Source: an uncultured Collinsella sp.
GTDB lineage: Bacteria > Actinomycetota > Coriobacteriia > Coriobacteriales > Coriobacteriaceae
DNA: 64,000 nt
Assembly (NCBI GenBank): GCA_934654775.1
Contig: CAKUGR010000005.1
Coordinates: forward strand, 89,445-153,444
Direction of reading: 5' to 3'
Below the pieces are notes generated by a model. It had not been told where the DNA came from and ran no database searches. It worked only from the letters and a program-made list of their open reading frames with translations. The translations under genes were made by a program, and so were the position numbers. This document shows, piece after piece, positions 43,570 to 54,300 of this stretch. Every line of letters begins with the position of its first letter. Position 1 is the stretch's first letter.

Positions 43570-46500
43570 CTAGCGCCCGTCGCCGCCCAGCAGCGCCAGG
43601 ACATCCTCGCGGGTAAACAGCGCCGACGAGATACCGTCGCCACCGAGCACACTGTTGACCAGGTCGCGCTTGGACTCCTGCATCTGCATGATGCGCTCCT
43701 CAATCGTGTCCTTGGCGATGAGCTTGTACACGGTCACGGTGTGCTGCTGGCCAATGCGGTGGGCACGGTCGGTCGCCTGGTCTTGCGCCGCCACGTTCCA
43801 CCACGGGTCGTAGTGGATGACCACGTCGGCGGCCGTCAGGTTGAGGCCGACGCCGCCCGCCTTGAGCGAGATCAAAAAGACCGGCACCTCGCGCGCTTGG
43901 AACTGCGCGACCATCTTGGCGCGGCTTTCCTTGGACGAAGCCCCCGTGAGCTCAAGAAAGCCGATGTCCTCCTTGGCCAGGCGCTTGCCGATGATATCGA
44001 GCATGCCCGTAAACTGGCTAAACAGCAGGATGTGGTGCCCGCCGTCAATCGCTCCGTGCACAAGCTCCATGCAAGCGTCGAGCTTGGCACTCCCCGACTT
44101 GTAGTCCTCGTAGTGCAAGTGCGGGTCGCAGCAGATCTGGCGCAGCTTGGTAAGCTCGGCGAGTACCTTGAGCTTGTCCTTCTTAAACTCGGATGCCTCA
44201 CGATGCTGCACCTGCTGGGCAATGCGGTCCTGGTTGGCCAGGTAGAGCTTGCGCTGCTCGCCGGTGAGCTGAGCCAAGACGGTGTCCTCGATCTTCTCGG
44301 GCAGATCGGCCACCACGTCTTCCTTAACACGGCGCAGCACAAACGGCGACACGAGCGCCTGCAGGCGAGCGGCGCTGTCGCCCTCGGCGTGCTCGACCGG
44401 ACTTTCGAAGCGTTTGGCAAACGACTCGCGCGTGCCCAAAAGGCCCGGCATCAAAAAGTCGAAGATGCTCCAGAGCTCGGACAGGCGGTTTTCGATGGGC
44501 GTGCCCGTCAGGGCAAAGCGCACACCGGCGGGCAGGCGCTTGGCGGCGCGCGCCACCTGCGTGAGCGGATTTTTAATGTACTGGGCCTCGTCGAGCACCA
44601 CGCGGGCAAAGTCCTGCTCGGCATATTCGTCGATATCGCGGCGCATGAGATCATACGAGGTCACGACCACGTTATGCTCAGCCACGCCGGCAATCTGTAC
44701 GCGACGCTGCGCTTTGACGCCAACGACGGCGCACACGTCGAGCGAAGGCGCAAAGCGCTCCAGCTCGGCAGTCCAGTTGTACACGAGCGACGCCGGGCAC
44801 ACCACGAGCGTGGGCTTGGTATCCCCCGCCTCCACGCGCGCCAGGATATGCGCGATCATCTGCAGCGTTTTGCCCAGGCCCATGTCGTCGGCCAAAATAC
44901 CGCCGAGCCCCAGGTGCTCGAGCGAACCGAGCCACTGGTAGCCATCGACCTGGTAGCCACGCAGCGTGGCATTGAGCGAGGCCGGCACCGTAAAGTCCAT
45001 CTTGCCGAGCGTGTCCAGGCGCTCGACGGTGCGACGGAATGCGGCATCGCGATCGGCCTCGAGCGCGGGCGTGCGCGCGAGCATGCTGTCGACGAACAGG
45101 GTACTCGACGCGGGAAGCGACACGCCATCGAGCAGGTCGACGGCGTCGACACCCAGGTCCTCGGCAAGACCAAACGCGGCGCGGGCACCCTCGTCCAGGC
45201 GCACGATATCGCCGGACGTCAGACGTGCAAACGTCTGGTGGCGCTTGTACGAGTCCAGATAGATGGCAAGGTCCGTCACCGACAGCCCGCTTGCACCCAG
45301 CTCAACGTCGAGCAGGTTGCTCTTGACGGTCGCGCGCACCGAAAGTTTGGGCGCAGGGCGCACCGAGATCTGGCGCAGGCGGTCGCTGAGCATGACCTCG
45401 CCCAGCTCGGACAGGGCAGACAGGCCCTCGGTCAACAAGTGGAACAGGCTCTCGTCGTCGCGCTCCTCAAACGCCAGACCGCCCTCGTGGAAATCGAAGT
45501 ACATGGCAGCCGTATCTATGACACGAAACTCCGCCACCACGTCACGAGGCGGCACTCCGGGGCGCTGGTCTTCGAAGGGGCTTCCCGGGGCACCCAGGCT
45601 AAAGAGATCTGCCGACCAGTCGCCGTAGGCAACCGTAATTGTGCAGGTCACAAGTCCGTCGTCGACGCCGATTGCCATGGCAAAACTCGGCTCGGGCGCC
45701 ACGGTGTCGAGCACGGCGGGAGCGGTGAGGTCGGTGTACTCGCGCAGCACGGGCAGCGCCATGCGGCAGAACTCGCCCACCTGTTCGGCAGCGATATGGA
45801 CCGGCGTGCGACAGGGCAGCAGACGCGACAGGAACGGTGCGGCATACTGGGCAAACGCCGCATCGGCGCGGCGCGCGCGGTGCGTGTCGACCAGATAGGC
45901 AACGTCGCCCGAGGCAAAACAGTACGCATCGGCGGGCAGGCGCAGGTCATAGCTGCCACCGGCCGCCGGCGCGATCTTGGCGGCAAGGAGCGGCGGGCGT
46001 TTTGCCGAGGCCTCGTCCTCCCCTTCCGGTACCGGCTCAACCGCCACCTCGTAGGAACGATGCGTCGTCGTCCCCCGCGACCAGGCGGGCTCAAAGGAAA
46101 TGGTCCGGCCACGCAGCAAGTCCAGCATGTAAACGATGTCATGCTCGGACAGCGGCAGCTGGCGCTCGGCGACAAAGCCGCTGCGCGCAAAGTCGTACGA
46201 CGCCGAGCGCGACCTCGTGATGTCGTAAAGATAGGCAACCGTCGTCGCAACAAGGTCGAGCAGACGCACCGACACCCCATCAAAGGCCTCGGGCGCATGG
46301 AGGAACGTGAGCTTTTTGCCGTACGAGAACGTGCCGCCTCGGACATAGGCGTCGGCCATGCCGTCGATGTCCTTGACCACGTAGGACACCGAGCCGCAGC
46401 GGATACGCAGCTCGAGCGCCCAACTAAAGCGGTCGGCAAACAGCGGATTGTAGTACGGCACCAGCGAGGGCTCCAACACCGCCTTGGGGGCATCGGGGTC

Positions 46501-47034
46501 GACGGTGGCGGCGAGCTTGCGGCGCATACCCGCCAGCTCATCCATGCGCGCGTCCGAAAGATCGGAGAGTGCTTTCATGAGACTCGGGCTCGTGGGGACC
46601 GGCGCCGGGAAAGGGAAGTTGGGGTTGACCGCCGGCGCGGCAGACGCGGGGCGCGCGGGTTGCTTGGGCGGCGCCGTAAACGTGCGGACCGGCGTGCGCA
46701 GGCCCTCGACGGGCTCGGTGCCGCTTGCGTCTAAATACGCGAGCGCCGTGGCGATGGCGTGTTTGCACATGCCGGGGTAGCGATACGCGGCGGGGCAATC
46801 GCAGTCATAGTCGATAACCTCGTGCTCGTCCACATCGAGTTCCACATGCGTCTTGTACAGGTCGCCGCGCGAACCGCGTACCGTGCCCTCGACCGTCACG
46901 TTCTTGGAAAAGCGCGAGCCGGAGTCCTCAAACGACAGCACGGCGCCGTTGAGCATGAGCGAACGTCCCTTCATAAAGGTGCCGCTCAGCGCCGCCTCCT
47001 TGCGAAGCGCCTGCACAAACGTCCCCTGCGCCAT
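43570..47034 (-). CDS. SNF2-family helicase with SWIM zinc finger
   Basis: The product is 1,154 aa. A SWIM finger (CDCPAAYRYPGMCKHAIA, about 80-97) lies near the N-terminus. The C-terminal part is an SNF2 ATPase: DDMGLGKT (about 716), DEAQYIKN (about 815), then HRIGQQHTVTVYKLI. The middle (about 200-650) is a long family-specific region. Such proteins remodel or translocate on double-stranded DNA. GGAGG with 5-base spacing supports ATG 47034. It is convergent in direction with nothing and lies downstream of dnaE behind a palindromic element. Confidence 0.9.
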   Translation of the reverse strand: MAQGTFVQALRKEAALSGTFMKGRSLMLNGAVLSFEDSGSRFSKNVTVEGTVRGSRGDLYKTHVELDVDEHEVIDYDCDCPAAYRYPGMCKHAIATALAYLDASGTEPVEGLRTPVRTFTAPPKQPARPASAAPAVNPNFPFPAPVPTSPSLMKALSDLSDARMDELAGMRRKLAATVDPDAPKAVLEPSLVPYYNPLFADRFSWALELRIRCGSVSYVVKDIDGMADAYVRGGTFSYGKKLTFLHAPEAFDGVSVRLLDLVATTVAYLYDITRSRSASYDFARSGFVAERQLPLSEHDIVYMLDLLRGRTISFEPAWSRGTTTHRSYEVAVEPVPEGEDEASAKRPPLLAAKIAPAAGGSYDLRLPADAYCFASGDVAYLVDTHRARRADAAFAQYAAPFLSRLLPCRTPVHIAAEQVGEFCRMALPVLREYTDLTAPAVLDTVAPEPSFAMAIGVDDGLVTCTITVAYGDWSADLFSLGAPGSPFEDQRPGVPPRDVVAEFRVIDTAAMYFDFHEGGLAFEERDDESLFHLLTEGLSALSELGEVMLSDRLRQISVRPAPKLSVRATVKSNLLDVELGASGLSVTDLAIYLDSYKRHQTFARLTSGDIVRLDEGARAAFGLAEDLGVDAVDLLDGVSLPASSTLFVDSMLARTPALEADRDAAFRRTVERLDTLGKMDFTVPASLNATLRGYQVDGYQWLGSLEHLGLGGILADDMGLGKTLQMIAHILARVEAGDTKPTLVVCPASLVYNWTAELERFAPSLDVCAVVGVKAQRRVQIAGVAEHNVVVTSYDLMRRDIDEYAEQDFARVVLDEAQYIKNPLTQVARAAKRLPAGVRFALTGTPIENRLSELWSIFDFLMPGLLGTRESFAKRFESPVEHAEGDSAARLQALVSPFVLRRVKEDVVADLPEKIEDTVLAQLTGEQRKLYLANQDRIAQQVQHREASEFKKDKLKVLAELTKLRQICCDPHLHYEDYKSGSAKLDACMELVHGAIDGGHHILLFSQFTGMLDIIGKRLAKEDIGFLELTGASSKESRAKMVAQFQAREVPVFLISLKAGGVGLNLTAADVVIHYDPWWNVAAQDQATDRAHRIGQQHTVTVYKLIAKDTIEERIMQMQESKRDLVNSVLGGDGISSALFTREDVLALLGGDGR

Positions 47035-47056
47035 CACTTCCTCCAATCAACCCGCC

Positions 47057-47166
47057 AAATGATTTTTCTGGGACGGGGATGAAAAAATCATTCCCGTCCC
47101 AGAAAGACAGCCCCGTTATGCATCACCCAAAATGATTTTTTCATCCCCGTCCCAGAAAAATCATTT
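47057..47166. repeat. Palindromic element with perfect 36-bp arms
   Basis: The arms 47057-47092 and 47131-47166 are exact reverse complements over 36 bases, with TGGGACGGGGATGAAAAAAT as core. The last base of the right arm is the first base of the dnaE stop codon. The same 35-base unit makes the inner pair at 51097-51174. Confidence 0.9.
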
Positions 47167-50100
47167 TAGATCACCGTCACGCGACCTTGGTTACCCACAA
47201 TGGCCTTGGCCTCGGCCAGCAGCGGAATCGAGCGTGCGTTGACCTTGGCCGGCACCTCGGCGCGCAGCACGCGCCCGTCCACCTGCTCAATGAAGATCTC
47301 CACGCGGTCGCCGCCCGGGTTGGTGGTGAGCACCGTGGCCAGGCGTGCCATGTTGCCCTGGCTAAAGCGACTGTTGGGCACCATGACCTCAAACACCTTG
47401 GGCTTGTTGTTCTCCTCGTTGAGCTCCAACGGCACGATCTCCTGCGCGATGATCTGGTCGCCGCGGTCCGAGCGCTCGAGCTTGCCCTTAATGCGCACAA
47501 AGGCGTCGGACAGCTGCGCACCGGTCTCGGGATCGACCTCGCCGTACAGATACCCCTCGGCCTCCTTATAGGTCTTGGGGAAGACGACGACGGTTGCCTC
47601 GCCTTCCATGTCCTCGAGCTGCACAATACCCATGGGGTCGCCATTTTTGGTCACGCGCTTGGACACGCTCGAGACCATGCCGGCCCACCACAGCGCCTTG
47701 CCCTCGGGAATCTCCTGGTTGATGGTGCCGCCCGTGGGGTTTTGCACTTCGTAACCGGTGTCGATCTGCGAGAACGAGAAGTCGCGCGCCTTAGCAAGCG
47801 CATACTCAAACGGGCGCAGCGGGTGGTCCGAGACGTAGATGCCCAGAACCTCCTTCTCCTGGCTCAGCTTAAGGTGGCGGTCCCATTCCTGGCCGTCCGG
47901 ATCGGGCACGCTGACCTCGAAGCCCGAGCCCTCAACGTCGCCAAACATGTCGAAGAACGAGGTCTGGCCGCTCGCACGGTCCTTCTGGCGCTTCACCGCG
48001 GCGTCGATGATGTTCTCGGGGTTGTTCTTGTCCACGAAGTGCATCATCTGACGGCGCGGATAGCCCGTCGAGTCGAAGGCGCCTGCCTTGATCAGCGATT
48101 CGATCACGCGACGGTTGGCCTGGCTCGAGTCCACGCGCTCGACAAAGTCGTGCAGCGTCTTAAACGGACCGCCCGCCTCGCGCTCGGCGATAATCGCCTG
48201 CGCCACGCCGGTGCCCACGCCGCGGATGCCGGCCAGACCAAAGCGCACGCCCTCCTTGGTAGCCGTGAACTCGGTACCGGACTCGTTGACATCTGGCGAA
48301 AGCACGGGGATGCCGTCGTGACGGCATGCCGAGACGTAGTGCACGATCTTGTCGGTCTTACCCGTATAGGACGTCAGAACGGCCGCCATGTACTCGTGCG
48401 GATAGTGCGCCTTGAGCCACGCCGTCTGCATAACCAGGATGGCGTAGCCGGCGGAGTGCGACTTGTTGAAGGCGTAGGACGCGAACTCAAGAACATCGTC
48501 CCAAATCTTCTGGGCGACCTCGCGCGTGTAGTTGTTCTTGATGGCGCCGTTCATCCAGTGGTCGTAGGTGGTCTCGTCCGAGCCATCCTCCCAGTGCAGC
48601 ACCGTCGACGTGAGCAGCTTAATCTTTTTCTTAGCCACGGGCTTACGGATACGCGAGTCCGATTCGCCCTTGGAGAAGCCGCACATCTCGACGGAGATGA
48701 GCATAACCTGTTCCTGGTAGACCATGGTGCCGTAGGTTTCGCCCAGGATGTCGTCCAGACGGTCGTCGTAGGAGACGGCCGGCTCCTTGCCGTTCATACG
48801 GTTGATGTAGGACGAAACCATGCCGGCGCCCAGCGGGCCCGGGCGGTATAGGGCGATCAATGCTACGACGTGCTTGTACTCGGTGGGCTTCATGTTCTTG
48901 ATCGTGGCCGTCATGCCGGCGGACTCGACCTGGAAGACGCCGGCGGTGTGGCCGGAACCCATGAGCTTAAAGATCTCGGGATCGTCAAAGGGAATCTCTT
49001 CCTCTTTGATGTCGATGCCGAAGTTCTTTTTGATGTTTGCCTTGGCCTTGGAGATAACCGTCAGCGTGCGCAGGCCCAGGAAGTCCATCTTGAGCAGGCC
49101 CATGTCGGCGACGGTATGGCCCTCGTACTGGGTAATCTCGACGCCGCCCTTGGTGTCGAGCTTGGTGGGCACGTGCTCGTTGACGGGGTCACGGCAGATC
49201 AGAACGGCGCACGCGTGCACGCCCTCGCCACGGGTGAGGCCCTCAATCGAGAGCGCCGTGTCGATGATGCGGCGGGCGTCGTCGTCCTTTTTATATGCCT
49301 CGGCAAAATCGGGGTTAAACAGATCCTCTTTGCCGGGTTGTTTGTCGAGCACCTGCTTGAGCTTGACCTTGGGGTCGCTCGAGACCATCTTGGACAGGCG
49401 CTGGCCCATGTAGACCGGGTAGTCCAGGACGCGCGCGGCGTCGTTGATGGCCTGCTTGGCCTTGATGGTCGAGTAGGTGATGACGTGGGTGACCTTCTCG
49501 GGGCCGTAGAGCTGGCGAACGTGCTCCACGACCTCGAGGCGCCGCTCATCGTCGAAGTCCATATCGATATCGGGCATCTCGGTACGCTGCGGGGACAGGA
49601 ACCTCTCGAACATCAGGCCGTTCTCGAGCGGGTCGAACGCGGTGATGTTCATGGCGTAGGCGACGATAGCGCCGGCGGCCGAGCCACGGCCGGGGCCGAC
49701 GCCGATGCCGTTGTCCTTGGCCCATTGCACGTACTCGGCGACGATCAAGAAGTAGGCGGCAAAGCCCTTGTCGCAGATGACTTTGTATTCGTACTCAAAG
49801 CGCTCTTTGATGTTGACGCCACCGATCTCGCGCGTGGCCCAGTCGTCGCCGTAGTGCTGGCGCAGGCCCTTCTCGCACTCGCGGCGGAACTGGCTCTCGT
49901 GCGTCTCGCCGGGATCGAGCAGCGGGAAGCGCGGCAGGATGATGGAGTCCCAGTCCAGCTCAACATAGCACTTGTCGGCGATCTCGAGCGTGTTGTCGCA
50001 GGCCTCGGGGCAATACGGGAACATCGCCCGCATCTCCTCCTCGGTCTTCATATAAAACTCCGAGCCGGTCATGCGCATGCGGTTGGGGTCGTCGACCTTG

Positions 50101-50969
50101 GCGTTCATGCCAATGCACATGATGACGTCCTGCACCGGCGCGTCCTCACGGCGCAGATAGTGGAAGTCGTTGGTGGCAATGACCTTGACGCCCACCTGCT
50201 TGGCGATATCGATGAGCGTGCGGTCCATCTGCTCGTCGGTCAGGCCGTTGTCGGTGGTGATGCCGTGTTCCTGGATCTCGATGTAGAAGTCGCCAGGTTC
50301 GAAGGTGTCGCGGAAGGTCTCGGCCCACTTGATGGCGCCCTCCATGTCACCGCGGTCGATGTATTTGGGAATGATGCCCGCGATGCAGGCGCTCGTGCAG
50401 ATCATGCCCTTGGCATGGCGGCGCAGGTTGTCGAGCGTCACGCGGGGCTTGTAGTAAAAGCCCTGCACGGCGGCCTCGGAAACCGTCTGCATCAGGTTGA
50501 CGTAGCCCTCCTGGTCCTTGGCCAGGAGGATCATGTGGTAGAGCTCGGGCTTATGGTCGCGGGCAAGGGTCTCGTCCGGCGTAAAGTAGACCTCGCAGCC
50601 AAAGATGGGCTTGATGACCAGGGGCGGCTTGAGCTCGTCGATGTTGCCCTTCTCGTCCCACATGGCCATGTCCTTCACATACTGGGCATGCTCGCGCGGG
50701 TTTTCCTCGGGATCGGGCTCCGCCAGCTCGTCGCGGCGGTCCTTTTCCAAGAAGGCCTTGTCGTGACTCCAAGTCTTGTACTCGGGTGTGTTGTGGTTGA
50801 CGGCGTCGCAGGCCAGCGCCAGGTCGGGCACGCCATACATGTAGCCGTGGTCGGTAATGGCGACGGCGGGCATGCCCAGCTCTACGGCGCGATTGACCAT
50901 ATCCTGGATACGGGTTGCGCCGTCGAGCATGGAGAAGACGGTGTGGTTGTGCAGATGGACGAATGCCAT
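47166..50969 (-). CDS. dnaE: DNA polymerase III alpha subunit
   Basis: The product is 1,267 aa. The PHP domain opens with HLHNHTVFSMLDG, the polymerase active site has PDIDMDFDDERR (about 468), helix-hairpin-helix motifs follow (about 850), and an OB-fold lies near the end. It is the replicative polymerase of DnaE type. GGAGCTC precedes ATG 50969. The final codon (TAA) abuts the 36-bp palindrome. No proofreading exonuclease domain is present, as expected for DnaE. Confidence 0.97.
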   Translation of the reverse strand: MAFVHLHNHTVFSMLDGATRIQDMVNRAVELGMPAVAITDHGYMYGVPDLALACDAVNHNTPEYKTWSHDKAFLEKDRRDELAEPDPEENPREHAQYVKDMAMWDEKGNIDELKPPLVIKPIFGCEVYFTPDETLARDHKPELYHMILLAKDQEGYVNLMQTVSEAAVQGFYYKPRVTLDNLRRHAKGMICTSACIAGIIPKYIDRGDMEGAIKWAETFRDTFEPGDFYIEIQEHGITTDNGLTDEQMDRTLIDIAKQVGVKVIATNDFHYLRREDAPVQDVIMCIGMNAKVDDPNRMRMTGSEFYMKTEEEMRAMFPYCPEACDNTLEIADKCYVELDWDSIILPRFPLLDPGETHESQFRRECEKGLRQHYGDDWATREIGGVNIKERFEYEYKVICDKGFAAYFLIVAEYVQWAKDNGIGVGPGRGSAAGAIVAYAMNITAFDPLENGLMFERFLSPQRTEMPDIDMDFDDERRLEVVEHVRQLYGPEKVTHVITYSTIKAKQAINDAARVLDYPVYMGQRLSKMVSSDPKVKLKQVLDKQPGKEDLFNPDFAEAYKKDDDARRIIDTALSIEGLTRGEGVHACAVLICRDPVNEHVPTKLDTKGGVEITQYEGHTVADMGLLKMDFLGLRTLTVISKAKANIKKNFGIDIKEEEIPFDDPEIFKLMGSGHTAGVFQVESAGMTATIKNMKPTEYKHVVALIALYRPGPLGAGMVSSYINRMNGKEPAVSYDDRLDDILGETYGTMVYQEQVMLISVEMCGFSKGESDSRIRKPVAKKKIKLLTSTVLHWEDGSDETTYDHWMNGAIKNNYTREVAQKIWDDVLEFASYAFNKSHSAGYAILVMQTAWLKAHYPHEYMAAVLTSYTGKTDKIVHYVSACRHDGIPVLSPDVNESGTEFTATKEGVRFGLAGIRGVGTGVAQAIIAEREAGGPFKTLHDFVERVDSSQANRRVIESLIKAGAFDSTGYPRRQMMHFVDKNNPENIIDAAVKRQKDRASGQTSFFDMFGDVEGSGFEVSVPDPDGQEWDRHLKLSQEKEVLGIYVSDHPLRPFEYALAKARDFSFSQIDTGYEVQNPTGGTINQEIPEGKALWWAGMVSSVSKRVTKNGDPMGIVQLEDMEGEATVVVFPKTYKEAEGYLYGEVDPETGAQLSDAFVRIKGKLERSDRGDQIIAQEIVPLELNEENNKPKVFEVMVPNSRFSQGNMARLATVLTTNPGGDRVEIFIEQVDGRVLRAEVPAKVNARSIPLLAEAKAIVGNQGRVTVI

Positions 50970-51056
50970 GTGATGAGCTCCGATGCGGGTTCGTGTTCTG
51001 ACTGAACGATTTTACCCCACGGCACGGACAGCACCCGAACCTAGCCAAACCCACAC

Positions 51057-51229
51057 GGGTAGTCTTTTTGGGACGGGGCTTTTTTGACTACTTGGCGATG
51101 ATTTTTCTGGGACGGGGATGAAAAAATCATTCGGTACACAATGATTTTTTCATCCCCGTCCCAGAAAAATCATCGGGCAAACAAGGCGGCGAAAGTAGTC
51201 AAAAAAGCCCCGTCCCAAAAAGACTACCC
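51057..51229. repeat. Nested palindrome, two perfect 35-bp inverted repeats one inside the other
   Basis: Outer arms 51057-51091 and 51195-51229 match over 35 bases (core TTTTTGGGACGGGGCTTTTTT). Inner arms 51097-51131 and 51140-51174 match over 35 bases (core TGGGACGGGGATGAAAAAAT). The loop of the inner pair is 8 bases. It lies between dnaE and addA and contains no ORF. Confidence 0.92.
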
Positions 51230-51237
51230 CCTCTCAG

Positions 51238-51300
51238 TTGCGGTGAAATACGGACTGATTGGCGGCTTTTCTGGCCAAAACAGTCCGTATTCCACCGCAA
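51238..51300. repeat. Palindromic element, TTGCGGTGAAATACGGACTG family
   Basis: Arms 51238-51257 and 51281-51300 are reverse complements with one mismatch. The same family recurs at 62244-62314. It may serve as a terminator for addA. Confidence 0.75.
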
Positions 51301-51310
51301 GTTATTGAGG

Positions 51311-54300
51311 CTAGAGGTTGTAGGTGACCACTTGAGGTTCGGCGGGTTCGACGAAGATGGTTGGATTCGGCTGCTCCACGCGGACGAACTTGACCGTCAC
51401 GGCATCATAGCCCGCCTTGTGCAGAACATCGGCGTAGACGCGCGCCTGCAAGGCGTGTTTCTCGAGCAGCTGATCCGGCGTCTCGTCCGGCGTGCCGCCC
51501 GTCTTGTAGTCGATGACTAGCGCGCGCGACGGGTCTGTCGGGTTCGTCGCCAAAGCATCGATGGCACCTTCGGCATACGCACCGTAGCGAGCGATGTCCA
51601 CATCCTCGCAGCCCAGCGAAAAGAACGGCACCTCGGCGCGGACGCACGGCCAGGCAAGCAGCTCGGCACGAACCGACGACCTAAGCCAGCGATTTAGGGC
51701 AACGTCAAAACGCTCACGCCGCTCCGGTGTCAGGTGCCACATACGCGCCAGCGCATCGGCACGCGCGACGGGCAGCTCATCGGCGCCCATCTCGATCAGC
51801 CACTGGCAAGCGGCATGGAAGGCCGAGCCCAGTGCCATGGGGTTGCCGGTGGGCTCAGTGGCGGCCACGTCTGCATCCGTCATCTCGGAGCCATCCGACT
51901 CCACATCATCGCCGGCCTCATCCATGGGCACGCGCGCCTCGGCGGCACGGTCCTCGGCCTCGGCATGCAGCGCCGCGGCAATCGACGAATAGCTGTACGA
52001 ATCGCGCGCCGGATACGGACAGGTGCCCATACGCACACCAACCGCCTGGGGATACACAAGCTCAAACGCATCGGGCTCGGGGTCGGCAGGACCGGGAACG
52101 GCAGCGCGAGCATCTGCACCGGCACCCTCCGCCTCCACACCACCGCGGACAAGCCTGCCCTCGGCATCCAGCGAAGCGTTGGCCTCAAACGCCTGCTCGC
52201 CAAAGGTAAAGTTTGCCAGCGAGATGAGTTCGTAGTCGCCCGGCTGCGAGTTGTCGAACACCAGGCGGTCGGCATCGAGCTGCGGCATCTCCAGGCTGTC
52301 GGTCGGCAGAATACGGCGAAGCACGTCGTAGGTCAGATCGGTCTCGGCGTCGAAGGCCGGCGCCGTCACCTTGCCGCGGCTCACGCCGGCGTCCATCGCC
52401 AGGATCACCAGCTCGCGCGCACGCGTCATGGCAACGTAGAGCAGGCGGGCCCGCTCCTCGAGCGAAAGCTGCAGGTCATCGTTGCGCAGGCGAGCGAACG
52501 CCTCGGCGGGAGAGCCGGTCGCGCAGACATCCTCCATGAGCTCCGGCGGCAACCACAACGACGTGCCCTTACCCTTAAACGCATGTTCAAATTGCTTTTT
52601 GACGTCATCGCCCTTCACGAAGGTTCCGTCCGCGAGCTTAACGCCGTCAAAGCGCGCCGGCAGCGCCACGACCTGCGCTCCGCCCTCGACACGACCCATC
52701 TGGGCTGCACCGGACGACTTGCGCACGCCAAAGCACTCGGCGACCGCCACGACCGGATACTCCAAACCCTTGGAGGCGTGTACCGTCATGATGCGCACCG
52801 CGCCGTCACCCTCCTCGTTGAGGGCGCCCGGAGCCTCCTTGCCCGCCAGGAAGCGGTCGAAGGCGAGCGCGATAGAGCGCGGCGAATTACCGAACTCGGC
52901 CTCCGCCTCGGCAACGGCATCGAGCGCCTTGAGCACGTTGGCGGCGATAGCTTTGCCCTCGGGACCGCGTTGCGCCAGGCGCACGAACCAGCCCGAGGCG
53001 TTGACCACGTCGCGCGCGATGGAGGCGAACGAATCGCGACCCACACGACGAAGCGCATAGCGCAACACCTCGCGGGCGCGCGTCACGAGCGGCAGGTCTT
53101 GCAGGCCCGGCACGTCGAAATCGCTCATGATGCCCGCGTCGATGTTGCGGCGCGAGGTCTCCCCCGTCTGCTCGTCGAGCTTGGTCGCCAGCGCCAGGAA
53201 CTCCTGGGCGCCGAGCGCAAACATCGGCGAGGCGAGCAGCGGCATAAGGCCCTGCGCCGTATCGGCCGGATTGGCGAGCGCGCAGACTAGGGCGCGCACC
53301 GTCTGCACCTCGGCAGCCTGCGCAAAGACCGAGCCGCCCGCGATCACGCAGTCGAGCCCTTGGTCGCGGAAGGCTTGCGCATAGACATCAGCGTTTGTCA
53401 TACGGCCCAGCAGCAGCACCATGCCGCCCTGGGGCTGGCCGGCATCGGCAAGCGCGCGGAAGCGCTCGGCGATCGCACGGGCCTTGGCCTGCGTGCGTTC
53501 CTGCGTACTGCCGCCGGCAACAAAGAGGGCCTGGCGACGCGAGGCGTCCGCCACCAGCGTGTCCTTGCGGCCGTCGCTCGCCTCAAGATCAAAAAAGCCC
53601 TGCATCAGGCCGCCGTCATCGCCGTCGAAAACGCGTGCCACGTAACGCAGGACCTCGTCATGGCTGCGGAAGTTGCGCACGAGCTTAACGAGCTCACCGG
53701 TGGGGACATCCGGCATGGCGACCGTCTCGGACGCCGCCGTCGATCCCACTTTGCGCTCTTGGCGACGGAACACCTCGACCTCGGCGCCACGGAAGCGATA
53801 GATGGACTGCTGCGCATCGCCCACGGTACATAGCGCGCGCTCCCCCGCACCGGTCAGGTAACGGATCAGGTCGACCTGCATCTGGTCGGTATCCTGGAAC
53901 TCGTCGATCATGACCATCTTAAAGCGGCCCTCGTATGCCGCTCGGATGGCCGGGTAATCGCGCAGGGCCTCGTAGGCCATGCGCAGCAGGTCGTTGTTGT
54001 CGAGGGCAGACTGGCCGGCCTTGAGCGCGCGGTACTCAGCCTCCACGGAACGGGCCAAGCCCACCAGTGCATCGAGCGCCGGGGCACCGCAGGCGAGCAC
54101 GATATTGATAAACGCATCGGCGGCCTCGGCCTTGAGCAGCTCCACCTGCTCCTTGGGGAACGCCTTGCTCGCCCGCGGCATGGTGCACGACATCATGAGT
54201 CGCGCCGCATCGGCCATGGTCTTGCCGCTCGCCTCGAACGCGTCGATGGCATCGAGCGCCGCCTGCGCCTTCTCGGTCGCGGCCTTGCTCGCACCCAACG

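Noticed and set aside
43300-46734. Plus-strand frame of over 1,100 codons opposite the SNF2 helicase
   Set aside because: Antisense shadow due to high GC; the minus-strand protein has clear helicase motifs.
48870-51005. Plus-strand frame of about 710 codons opposite dnaE
   Set aside because: Antisense shadow of DNA polymerase III alpha; Val/Leu/Gly-rich without motifs.
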